This document shows positions 53,737 through 64,000 of a stretch of DNA of 64,000 nt, piece by piece. Source of the DNA: Pseudoneurospora amorphoporcata (lineage: Eukaryota > Ascomycota > Sordariomycetes > Sordariales > Sordariaceae); contig MU859149.1 in the NCBI GenBank assembly GCA_033297205.1, positions 1 through 64,000 of the forward strand. The letters are read 5' to 3'. Below the pieces are notes generated by a model. The model did no database searches and was not told the origin of the DNA. It saw only the letters and a list, made by a program, of their open reading frames with translations. Numbering within the stretch: position 1 is the first letter of the stretch; the number at the start of each line of letters is the position of its first letter. The translations under genes and the position numbers were made by a program.

Positions 53737-56700
53737 CTAGGCGCACAACTTGGCCATAATCCTGATATTGTTCAGGAATCCTTCCACCAAATCAAAATAC
53801 TGGTTGGGCTGACCCTCTCTTGCCCTGCGACCTTGGTCTAGGACTGCCCTGGGATCGAGTTCGATTTCCAGCTCGTGCTTCTTTTCTTCTCGGCCCTGTT
53901 TGCCGTCAGTCTCAAAGTTCAGCGAGTACACACACACATAGGGCATCAACTCACGTTAACATTCTCCGACACCTGCGTCAAATCGAACTGATAGCTACAG
54001 TGACGATAGCTGAGTCGATCCTTGCGGCGGTCAGGAGACTGTCCCTTGTTGGCACTGGTCGCGTACTCCTCTAGCTCCTCAAGAGAGCCCTCCCAGGGCA
54101 TTTCAAAGTTGATGCTGATGCGGCAGTCCAAGCGGTGTTCCGGGAAATGAATGCTAAGGTCCTTTAGACGGGCCTTGACAATCTTGGCAATTTGCTCCCT
54201 GCTGCCGTCCTTGTTCTCTTTGTAGGAAACGCGGACCTTGGCGTCACGTCCCTTGGATGCGAGAAGGTTGGCGATGGAAACGGGAAGCTGCCTGTCGCGG
54301 ATCTGGGGGGGTATCGCGTAGAACCGGTCGACCTCCTTCTTGTGTTCGTACGATACGGGCACTCGAGGACGCTCACGGCCGATGCTGGAGTTGGGGTTCT
54401 TGGAAACGACCACCTGGTGGTTGAGGAAGTCGTTGTAGGATTTGTGTTGTTTCTGGAAATAAGTACTGGTTAGAAGGGTACACAAATGGAGACGACACGG
54501 ACATGGCTTACGTCAGTCATGATGCTCCGGAACGGATAGACATATTCGTCTTCCTTGAGTATCGTAGACGACAACACTCCAAGCTCGATCCTTTGGTTGG
54601 TGTTGCGGTCAATGAGTTCTCCAAACTTGGCCTCGATCTCGAACTGGATACCTCGGCTTTGGATCTCGCCCATGTTCTCGTTCAGCACAATATAGTGAAA
54701 GAAGAAGTCGGCCATGACCTTGGCCATGGAGTCTTGGGGCAGATCGCCTGTGAGGGTGGGCTCCCATGGACCAAGCGGTCCCCATTTGGCCTGAGCTTCT
54801 GGAGGGGGGCCTTGTGTGCCCGGGGTCGAGGATCGCTCGTTGGGTCGAATCTCGTGTGCGCGGGGAACGGGTTCGTGTGCTCGAGGCACAGAGCGCTTCT
54901 CTTCAGGCGAGGGATGGCGACTATGGCCGTTGATTTGTACGGGGCCGTGACCGGGAGCGTGGACGGGCTTGTAGAGGACAAAGTTGGGCTCCTTCAAAGT
55001 GGTGCCTCGGGTGGCCTGCTGGGCCCAGGAAGGTGGGCTGTCGTATGCTCGCCTCTTGACTGATTTGTTGGGAGTGTGGTTGGAACGGGCTCTGTTTTCG
55101 AATGGTGGGGGACGAACGTCTCGCCTCTCCATTTCGTCTTGTCTCAATTCTCGGTCGTCGAGTTTTCTCTTGGCGGCGGCATTGTTACCCATGTCACCAG
55201 GGCGGGCCTCGTCCCTGTATCGTGCCATGGGAGCGGCGCTATGGTTGTTGTTGTTGAGGCGGGGTGGTTCGGACTCGGTGATCGAGACAGCAGAGGTAGC
55301 CGTGGCAGGACGACCTGCGCTGCTTGGCAGACTCGGGACACGAGTTTTGGGACTGATGCTGATGCTTCTTTCGCGGACTTCTCGTTCACGTTCGCGGGCG
55401 TCGTAAATGCTTTGTGCACTGTGTTGTCTGGGAAGAGACTGCAGGTGAGGCGGCAGCGGTGGTGGTGGTGGTGGTGGCGGTTGTTGCGGGTGGGAATGGG
55501 GAGAGGAAATTTGTTGGTTTAGATGTGACCGGGGAGAGTTGAGGTTGAGGTGATGATGCGTTGTCGCAGAAGGAAGTCGTTGTTGGTAGGGGCTTGGCGG
55601 CTGGCCGTACAAGTGGTTCGGGTTTTGGGACTGGGACTGGGCCTGGCTAACAGTTGCCTGGGGCAGCGGACGTGTTCCAGTTCCAGGGCCGCCCGTAGAA
55701 GCCGTTAGCGGACGTGGACCCGCAACTGGAGTCGCTGGCTGGGATCCAGACTGCCGCTGCTGGGGATCCACGGGGATTTGACCACCAGGGCCACCAGGTC
55801 CTCCTGTCTGCGGCAGTGAATGATGCGGACCCGTCACAGGACTTCCTTGGCCAAATGGAGTCCCGTACACTTGTGGGTGCGAATGCGAATGCGAATGGCC
55901 TCCTGGCGGGCCTTGCGAATGCGCCGAGGTTGGTGTCGTCGCCGATCCCGAATGCGTCGAATGCGATCGCTGGAGATACGGGTTGTGTCCTCCACTTGGA
56001 CCGCCGCCAGCCGTGCTAATCGGTGGTGTTTGGGGAATCCCTCCCAGCCGGCCCTGCTGCAAATAAGGGGCACCTCCAGCACCGTGTCCTGGTGGTGGTG
56101 GTGGTGGTGGAGGTGGGCCTGTGACACCCACGGGGCCGCCCGGTGTTGGAGGATAGCCTTCCCTGGAGGGGTATGCGGCTGTACTGCTGGGAGGATATTG
56201 ATTGTATGGCCGTTGCACGGGGCTGGTGGGAGAGTGCTGCGCCGACGGAGGAAAGGGGTAACCGCCGCTCTGAGCGCTAATCGACGAGGTGGGCGTGTGA
56301 CGGTACGGAGATGGACCGGGACCGGATGCAAGGCTGGGCGACCGGGGATCGTGGGCCGGGACTTGCTGCAGCGGAGGAGGCGGCGGAGGTCGGTTCGCGT
56401 AGGGGTTCGGGCCGGCAGCAGGGGGTCCCGAAAACGGAGGATGGGTCCCGTAACCCGCGTCTTGCGAGATATGGCGACCGGGAGAGGGTCGGATCTGGTG
56501 GTGGTTATAGTCTATATACGACTGCTGGTGCTGTTGTCCAGGGTGTGGTGGCTGACCGGGTGTCGTGGGCGGCTGGGGATATCCAGGGTGGTGTTGTTGT
56601 TGTTGTTGCTGCTGCTGATGCTGGTATGACTGTTGTCGCTGAGCATGTTGGGGAGGATGTGGGGAGTACTGCGGGTGTGGTGGCTGTTGTTGTTGCTGCT

Positions 56701-56785
56701 GCTGCGGTCGGTCGGGCGTGGACGCGGCGGCGCGAGGAGCGACAGGGCCGCTGCTGCTGTCGTTGAGGACGTTTCTCAAGTCCAT
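53737..56785 (-). CDS. cet1: mRNA-capping enzyme RNA 5'-triphosphatase (Cet1 family)
   Basis: Three exons, complement(53737..53895, 53955..54452, 54512..56785), 976 residues. It removes the gamma phosphate from nascent pre-mRNA 5' ends, the first step of capping. The metal-dependent tunnel fold is in the last 300 residues: motif A FEIEAKFG (716-722, two metal-binding Glu), PVSYEHKKEVDRFY, RKDRLSYRH before the end of exon 2, and motif C HELEIELDP (931-939) in exon 3. The first 640 residues are a disordered, Gln/Pro/His/Ser-rich extension with CAA/CAG-encoded Gln runs near 56600-56720. Yeast Cet1 has a shorter disordered N-terminus, so this protein is unusually long, as in related ascomycetes. 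Introns are 59 bp each (53896-53954 and 54453-54511), GTGAGT/GTAAGC donors, phase 0, and join MTD-KQHKSYND and NVN-GREEKK. Confidence 0.92.
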
Positions 56786-58939
56786 GTTGGCGATGCCCGG
56801 TGCCGCTTGTTCTTTATTAGTCCTACTATTACAGTAATTCCGTCCTTGGTGTCCTTTTTGCTTCGACGACCGGCGCTGCTTTCCTCACACGTTGCTTCGG
56901 CTGTTGAATCTTTGTCTTTTGGCGCGGACCATGGACAAAGAGCCAAGAATTATTAGGTATGCTGCGCAATGTGTCCTTTGTGTGAAATCGCGGCGTGATG
57001 GAGACGGTGGAAGCGGTAGCAGTGTCGTCGCGCATAGGGCTCGGATTGCGATCGGTGCGCTCGATTGAAAAGAGACGTGGTCATAGAATGGTGTCGCGAT
57101 TGGGAACCATCACCTCGTCATGGCGCAGGACTCGAATGTTCGGGCAGACTTGACGAGGCAATGCAGGCTGAATTGGGGTTCAATGGCGTCGGGTCCAGTC
57201 TCTGGTCTTTGGCGATGCGAATGATGGACCGTCGCGGGCAAAAGGGACTTGGTATCCTGCCTGGGAAATCTGAACAGTCGAGTTGCAATATCGAGAGAGT
57301 CTCCCTCTTTGTCGAATAACCCACGTGGTGGACGGTGATGTCGTCGTCTGTGATGCTGGTCGCAGGAGCTGCTTGATGTCGGAGCTGAGCTGAGCTGTTA
57401 CTGCCTGTCAAGTGTCGTGTGTTCAACAAGGTAGCTCCGGGTGGGGATGTCGAATATTTGAAGAGGGAACAATGGGAACTCTTGACTGGTGAGAATTGAC
57501 GAGAAAGACCGACGGCCGTTCACCGTGCAGTGTTGCACCAGGAGAGAAAAAGAAAAAGAGGAAAAAAAAATAAGAGGCTAGAGTATCATCATGACATTTG
57601 TCCCGCGCAAACGCTAGTACTAAGGAAGCTGGGCGTGTATAAGTAGCACTCATTTCGTTATCTCAATGCCACACAGTTTAGGAGGAAAAGTGTTAGTGGA
57701 GGCTATATATCTAGGAGGGACGGGAGAAGGGACATGTCCTCTCTTTCCCTCTATTCCAGGTTCTCTCCGCTCTCTCGCTGACCATTGTTTCTATATTGCT
57801 ATCATCGGCGGTATTTAGGATTATCATGACCCAACATACTCTTGCAGGTTACGGCTGCAGATTTAGGTTGGTATGTGGAAGCGTGCACACTTGTTGTGCA
57901 GCGCAAACAGTAAACAACCACCAACAAACGATATGAGGAGGGACCAAGTGAAAGTTGTAGAGGCAAGAAGTAGTGGTGGAGATCTGAAGATAACGATGGC
58001 GTTAAGAAGGGAGAAAGACTACAGGTGAAACTTCAAGTTGGTTGCCGTTATTGCTAAGCTGAGTACTGGGTCATATGTTTGGAGCTACCTACCTAGCTTC
58101 ATAGTCGAGAATCAAAGGTTCAACTCGAAATCCGGAGAGACTGTTGGCGATACCTTTTTGAGTCCACGCTCCGAGCTTCATCAACATGGATGCGCATACT
58201 TGACTACACGAAATGACGATAACATATCTGAATCGGTAATTTTGGTTGATAGGTTTGCTGTTTTAATACTGCGTGAAGTGCTAGGTACCATCAGATATCT
58301 CCATCTCTTGAGGTTTGGTGTCATGTTGAGTCTTGACTGGACCTGTCTTTGAAGTCTGGAGAGTCTGGTGTTCACCGAGCTTCAATGCTTTCGACTTTGA
58401 CCTGTCTCGTTGAGCTTGATGGCCCGTGCGCACTTGAAGCTGTCATACAAGATAAGGTACGTACCTCTGTTCAGATGGAAAATCTCACCTTCCGTTCATC
58501 CTCTCATTGGTTGTCATCCAAAGTACCCAGGTACCTGCACCAGCAAGGGACCCACTCAAGGCAGGAGCTCCCTGACGTGGATGCTTGGCTGTCAGTTCCC
58601 GTCGTCACTGCAAACCACGGCAGGCTCCAACCAGCCAACCAGATGCTCGTTCCAGCGCCCGCCAGCTCCATCGCTGCCCACTGAAGCCATCACTACGGGA
58701 CACTGGCATCTCGACCTTGAAGGCAACAACTGATCCCGATTCCCAACTCGATCCATTCCTCGCCCAACAAACAACCCAAACTGCCCCCATACTATCCATC
58801 ACCACCAACGCGGCTCACGAGGACGCTGCTTTTCTTTTTCTTTCTTACTACAACCCGACTTTAATAAACAGCACGATATTCCGACAAGCAGAAACCGCCA
58901 CCGCGAAGCTCGCCTCATCCCACTTCTAGTATCATCAAG
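56786..58939. promoter_or_regulatory. divergent intergenic region cet1 / rpn2
   Basis: 2.15 kb between two start codons facing away from each other, holding both promoters. Two TACCTA motifs at 58085-58094, TAGGTACC at 58284 and CAGGTACCTG at 58531. Several plus-strand ATG frames (58349-58684, 58410-58733) would be upstream ORFs if transcription of rpn2 starts above 58.4 kb. No gene seen. Confidence 0.5.
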
Positions 58940-61900
58940 ATGCCCGGCCTCGTCACCGCGACCGGCGTGTTGGCCTTCCTCGCCGACGAGGAGCCCGAGC
59001 TCAAGGTCTTCGCCCTCAAGACCCTCAACGATGATATCGACACCGTTTGGACCGAGGTCGCTGGCGCCTTGACCCAGATGTGAGTAGCTCCCTGATACAC
59101 TCACTCACTAGCTCTCAGCTGGGCAACCGAGCTGATCTCTCTCTAGTGAGGCCCTCTACGAAGACGAGACCTTCCCCGAGCGCCAACTCGCCGCCCTTGT
59201 GCTCGCCAAGGTCTACTTCCACCTCCAAGCCTACAACGAGAGCATGACCTTTGCCCTGGCTGCCGGCCCCCTCTTCAAGCTCGACGCCCCCAGTGAGTTC
59301 GAGGAGACCATCATCTCCAAGTGCATCGACCAGTACATTGCCGTCTCGTCTCTCCACCATACTCCTTCCAAGAAGGACCTGCCCGCCCTCTCGACCGATC
59401 TCGGCAGCGGTGCTATCGATAGCTCGGCTCTAATCTCCCCCACCACGCCCTTCTCGCAGTCTTCGGTTCCCTCCAAGTCCCTCCTTGCGCGCGCAGAGTC
59501 CGACGACAACACTATTCTGGATCCCACCTTCCAGCCCACCAAGGAAACCCGCTCCGCCTCGATAGCCCAGGTCCACGATACCGCCACCCAGGTTGCGCTT
59601 CAGAACGTGATTGAGCGCCTGTTCGAGAACTGCCTGAAGGAGGGCAAATACAGACAGGTGGTGGGCATTGCTGTTGAGGCCAAGAACCTGGATGTTCTGC
59701 GTCGCGTAATCAAGCGCGCTAGCGAGGATGTCAAGTCCGGCAAGACCAAGGTGCAAGAAGGTGGCCAGGGGCCGGCTGAGGAGCTCATGGACTATGCCCT
59801 TGGCATTTGCATGGACATTGTCCAGGAACGCGCCTTCCGCACCGAGATCCTGCGCCTGATCCTCGATCTCCTAAACGACATTCCCAACCCGGATTACTTT
59901 GCCATCGCTAAGTGCGTTGTGTATCTTGATTCGGACGAGGAGGCGTCCCGCATGCTCCGCCAGCTTGTGGCCAAGGGAGAACAGGACTCGATCGCCGTTG
60001 CTTACCAAATCGCCTTCGATATTTACGACAACGGCACCCAGGAATTCCTGGGCAAGGTCATCAAGGCTTTGCCCTCTGGCGAGCCACCCAAGCCCAAGGC
60101 CGAAGGTGCGGCTGCCGAGAATGAGCCTCTTTTGGAAGGCCAGGAGACCTCGGAGGAAGAACTGCCCGAGGAGGTGGCCAAGGTCTACAAGAACATCCGC
60201 ACCATTCTCGACGGTAGCAAGGCCATCAAGCTCAACCTCGAATTCCTTTACCGCAACAACCACACCGATATGAGCATCCTCAACAAGGTGCGCGACAGCT
60301 TGGATGGCCGCAACTCCATCTTCCACAGCGCCGTCACCTTCTGCAATGCCTTTATGAACGCTGGCACTACTAATGACAGGTTCTTCAGGGATAACCTCGA
60401 GTGGCTGGGAAGGGCTGTCAACTGGTCCAAGTTCACCGCTACTGCTGCGCTTGGTGTCCTGCACCGTGGTAACGTCACCCAGTCTCGCAAGCTCCTCGAG
60501 CCCTACCTCCCCCGTCCCTCGGGCGTCAGCACGGGTTCCATCTACAGCCAGGCTGGTGCCCTTTACGCTTACGGTCTGATCCACGCCAACCACGGTGCTG
60601 ATGCTCTGGCCTACCTCCACCAACAGTTCAAGGATGCCGACCAAGAGGTGATTCAGCACGGTGGCGCTTTGGGTCTGGGTATTGCCGGCATGGGCACTGG
60701 CGACCAAAGGATCATTGAGGATCTCAAGGAAGCTCTCTACTCGGATTCTGCTCTCAACGGTGAGGCCGTTGGTGCCGCTATGGGTTTGATCATGCTTGGA
60801 ACTGGACATGCCGCCACTATCGATGCCATGTTCACCTACGCTCACGAGACTCAGCACGAGAAGATTGTCCGCGGTATCGCGCTGGGCATTGCCCTCATCA
60901 TGTTTGGACAGCAGGAAGGCGCCGACAGGACGGTCCAGATGCTCCTTGCCAACCCCGACCCTATCCTCCGCTATGGCGGTGTTCTCACCCTCGCCATGGC
61001 CTACTGCGGAACCGGCAGCAACAAGGCCATCCGCAAGCTTCTTCATCTTGCCGTAAGCGACGTGAACGACGATGTCCGCCGTGTTGCCGTCATGAGCTTG
61101 GGTTTCATCCTCTTCCGCAAGCCCGGCAGCGTTCCTCGCATGGTCGAGTTGCTCGCCGAGTCTTACAACCCTCATGTGCGCTATGGTTCGGCCATGGCCC
61201 TCGGTATCGCCTGCGCCGGCACCGGGTTGGACGAGGCGATTGACCTGCTCGAGCCCATGATGAAGGACCCCACCGACTTTGTCCGCCAGGGCGCCCTCAT
61301 TGCTCTGGCCATGATCTTGGTTCAGCAGAACGAGGCTATGAACCCCAAGGTTGCGGCCATCAGGAAGACGCTCAAGAAGGTTGTCAGTGACCGTCACGAA
61401 GAGCAGATGACCAAGTTCGGTGCCTCGCTTGCCCTCGGTATCATTGACGCCGGTGGCCGCAACTGCACCATTGGTCTCCAGACCCAGACTGGCAACCTCA
61501 ACATGGCCGGCATCGTTGGTATGGCTGTGTTCACCCAGTACTGGTACTGGTTCCCCTTCAGCCACTTCTTGTCTCTCAGCTTTGTCCCCACGTCCATCAT
61601 TGCTCTCGACAGTGATCTTGCCATCCCCAACACCAAGTTCCACTGCGCCACTCGTCCCAGCTTGTTCGACTACCCACCAGAGCAGGAAGTCAAGGTGGAG
61701 GAGGGGCCCGCCTTGGTCACCACTGCCGTTCTTTCTACCACGGCGCAGGCCAAGCGTCGCGCCCAGAAGAAGGAGAAGGCGCAGCGTCGTGAGAGCATGG
61801 ACATTGACACGCCGGCTGTTTCCAAGACCACCACCTCGCAAGCTGCTGCCGAGGACAAGATGGATATCGACGAAGATAAGAAGGTCGCCGCCAAGTCTGA

Positions 61901-62599
61901 AGAGTCCAAGGAGAAGAAGGAGGGTGACGATAAGGAGGCAACTGCCGCCACCGACGCCAAGAAGAAGGCGGAGAAGGAGAAGGTTGGCTACGAAATTGAG
62001 AACATGTCTCGTATCCTGCCCGGCCAGCTCAAGTACATTAGCTTCCCGGCCGGACGTTACAAGCCAGTCAAGAAGGTGAGTGGCCTGCGCTACAATGTTG
62101 ACTGATGATTCTGTATACTAACTACGTGCAGCCCACCGGTGGCCCCCTCCTCCTCTTCGATAGCCAGCCTTCGGAGGCCAAGTCGCTCGTCGAAGAAAAG
62201 CTTAACAAGGTGACCACGGAACGCGCCCCCGTCGCCGGCGCTTCTGGTTCCAACGAGCCCCGTCAAGCTACCGCCCAATCCATTCTCAGCCAGCTCCAGG
62301 GAACCGGGGCCTTCAACCGGTCTAGCATGCGGGAACTTAGCGAGCTGCTGCAGCTTAACCAGCGTATGGAGCTGGATCCTAATGCTGATGTCGCTGGGGA
62401 ACTCGAAGAGAGAAGAGGTCGCGGTTCTGGTGCGGTCAGTGGAAGGGGTGCTGGTGCGGCTGGAAGCGGTGCTGGTGCGGCTGCTGCTGCGGCGGTGTTG
62501 ATGGCTGTTGATGAGGATGGTGAGGGTGATGAGGAGGCGCAGACGCCGGCGGAGTTTGAGTACTTTACTGATGCGGAGGCGGATGATGAGGAATGTTGA
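58940..62599 (+). CDS. rpn2: 26S proteasome regulatory subunit Rpn2
   Basis: Three exons, 58940..59079, 59147..62075 and 62132..62599, 1178 residues. Rpn2 (PSMD1) is the largest non-ATPase subunit of the 19S base, a toroid of proteasome/cyclosome repeats that anchors Rpn13 and Rpn1-side contacts. Exon 1 encodes MPGLVTATGVLAFLADEEPE; exon 2 continues IEALYEDETFPERQLAALV. The PC repeats run from about residue 400 to 800 (YAYGLIHANHGADALAYL, GGALGLGIAGMGT, VGAAMGLIMLGTGHAATIDA, RYGSAMALGIACAGTG). The conserved FWYWFPxSHFLSLSF-like block is YWYWFPFSHFLSLSF. A Lys/Glu-rich acidic region then precedes the C-terminal domain ILPGQLKYISFP and the tail in exon 3. Introns are 67 and 56 bp, with GTGAGT donors and in-phase splices. 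The exon 3 tail is Gly/Ala-rich and acidic. Confidence 0.96.
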
Positions 62600-63223
62600 T
62601 GGGGAAGTGGGTGATGGAGCTGGGGAGTAGATAGACGGGATTGATCATATCATGCCACGCTTACAGGGTGGGTGTGTACAGTATGTTGCAGTGAGGAACC
62701 TCAACAGCGGTACTAGAAATCAGCGTATTCTAAGGTATCAAGATTCTCCGTGTCGTGGCCTTTTGATGTTCATGTTACTGCACCAACGCCAAAGCTCGGT
62801 TACCGCCAGGAGTTTTGTTAACGCTCAAACATGTATCTCCCCGAATCACATGCAACAGCTCAACCAGCGGATCCCTTGGAGGCGACGTCATCGACCCGTC
62901 CAGGTCCTTGTGGAACGATTTCTTGGCAGCGCAATGACGATTGTTTGTTGTCTTTGTACGGCACCTTGATGGTCATCCAGAATATTTGATCCTCAAGGGT
63001 TTTCTTTTTCTGTTCCAATCAACCATCACATCTCTTTCTTGACATGACTTTTGCGAATCCATGGCGGGATTCCATCATTGATCGGCACCCTTGAACACTC
63101 GACGAAACAACACAACAACACCCAACACCTTGACGAGAACAAGCCAAAAATCAACAGACAATACGCCCCCACCAAGCAAAGTCTTCTTGAACAACAACAA
63201 CAACAACAACAACAACCGCAACC
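62600..63223. other. spacer between rpn2 and DUF1769 gene
   Basis: About 620 bases: rpn2 3' flank and AAC-repeat leader of the next gene (63188-63220). No gene seen. Confidence 0.5.
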
Positions 63224-63955
63224 ATGGCGCCCGCGACAAGAAAGCCACAAGATTACACCCTCCGCGTCACCGCCGGTCCTTCCTACGACCTCACCACCCA
63301 CGTCCAAGTCCCCATCAACTCCCCCAAACTCACGCATATCTCTTCCGAAGAAGGGATGGATCTCGATCTGAACGTGCGCATTCGGGATTACCAGCGCGGC
63401 CTGCCGAGGAACTCGCCTGTTACTTCTTCCTACTTTGATAGGGAACCTCACAGGTCTAATAAGGATCAGTACTCCATCAGCATCCGGTTTACGCCCAAGG
63501 CACCGCCATCTCAACATGATGGCAATGGCAATGGCAAATCCATCATGACCGACGACGACGGAACGGGAACGGCGACGAAAAAAGATGGGGTGGTGAAGAA
63601 GCAAGTCAAGGGAGAAGAAGAACAAGAAGTGCAAGGACAAGGACAAGAAGGAATCCAAGCCTCAGACCTCCAATTCGGCAACGACTTCGACCACCCCATC
63701 CGGGCGTACCTCCCTCCGGGCGTGAACACTGCCATGAACATTGTCAAGTGGTGGATCGACCCCGGACTGGAAGGGGATGCGTATGCTGACGAGCCGTATT
63801 TGTATGGTCCTGCGCTTAGTTCGTTTAATGCCGTGAGGGTTGGGCGGGGGGAATATCATGATGATGATGATGATGATGATGTGGGGCTTTGGGTGGAAGA
63901 AGGCGGTAGTTCTTCTTCTTCGGAGTCTTCGGAGTCTTCGGAGTCTGACGGCGAG

Positions 63956-64000
<45 letters not shown>
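63224..64000 (+). CDS. DUF1769-domain protein (3' end beyond window)
   Basis: An ATG at 63224 opens a frame that stays open for 259 codons to the window end. The family segment is AYLPPGVNTAMNIVKWWIDP followed by DAYADEPYLYGPALSSFNAV, which matches the conserved C-terminal part of the fungal DUF1769 family of unknown function. The N-terminal half contains YTLRVTAGPSYD and the RIRDYQRG segment. The rest is acidic: Ser/Glu runs and a GAC-encoded Asp run at the window edge. The role is not known; the acidic tail suggests a nuclear or chaperone-like setting but this is a guess. Confidence 0.75.

Noticed and set aside
58105..58145. tRNA-like B box (GGTTCAACTCG) upstream of rpn2
   Set aside because: No cloverleaf can be drawn around it.
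59871..61841. 656-codon minus-strand frame opposite rpn2
   Set aside because: It is antisense to the conserved Rpn2 exon; C/G-ending codons keep the reverse frame open. Its composition is Leu/Gly/Val-rich with no domain.

Overview
The window reads as nuclear DNA of a filamentous ascomycete, most likely Sordariales and close to Neurospora or Sordaria (inference). The genes are compact and C-rich at third codon positions. Introns are short (52-168 bp) with GT...AG ends and CTAAC/CTGAC-like branch sites. Intergenic DNA is long and full of simple repeats, and broken genes carry C-to-T/G-to-A stops of the kind left by repeat-induced point mutation (RIP).

Layout. 1-94 is the end of a minus-strand LTR; a full-length solo LTR of the same family lies at 18326-18749 with a 5-bp target duplication. 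517-1878 is a decayed HeLo-like/pseudokinase gene. 2781-4172 (minus) is a single-pass membrane protein. 4.2-10.7 kb is a gene-poor relic zone with a SNF2 helicase pseudogene (minus) and one weak small ORF. Then come rna14 (minus), asf1 (plus), a repeat-rich spacer with the solo LTR, ski3 (minus) and utp22 (plus) as a divergent pair, ste6 (minus), a PBDC1/Ypl225w-type chaperone with a GC-AG intron (minus), and a 1386-residue orphan protein (plus) whose frame stays open for 75 sense codons beyond its TAG. Next are tRNA-Val(AAC), rmi1, tRNA-Arg(ACG), a minus-strand pseudogene, a deletion remnant of a CE15 glucuronoyl esterase, an MFS transporter and an AMID-like oxidoreductase. After a microsatellite-rich spacer follow the mRNA-capping RNA triphosphatase (minus), rpn2 (plus) and a DUF1769 protein cut by the window end.

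Functionally this is mostly housekeeping: mRNA capping, 3'-end cleavage, RNA decay (Ski), rRNA processing, histone chaperoning, recombination (Rmi1), proteasome and eEF1A folding. One mating gene (ste6) and a few accessory or decayed genes are mixed in. There is no operon logic; neighbours share intergenic promoters or 3' ends. I see no large new multi-gene system. The most unusual items are the orphan gene with an in-frame extension past its stop, the truncated CE15 gene, the two RIP-like pseudogenes, the inverted LTR pair, and a TAGGTA/TACCTA hexamer scattered through the intergenic DNA.
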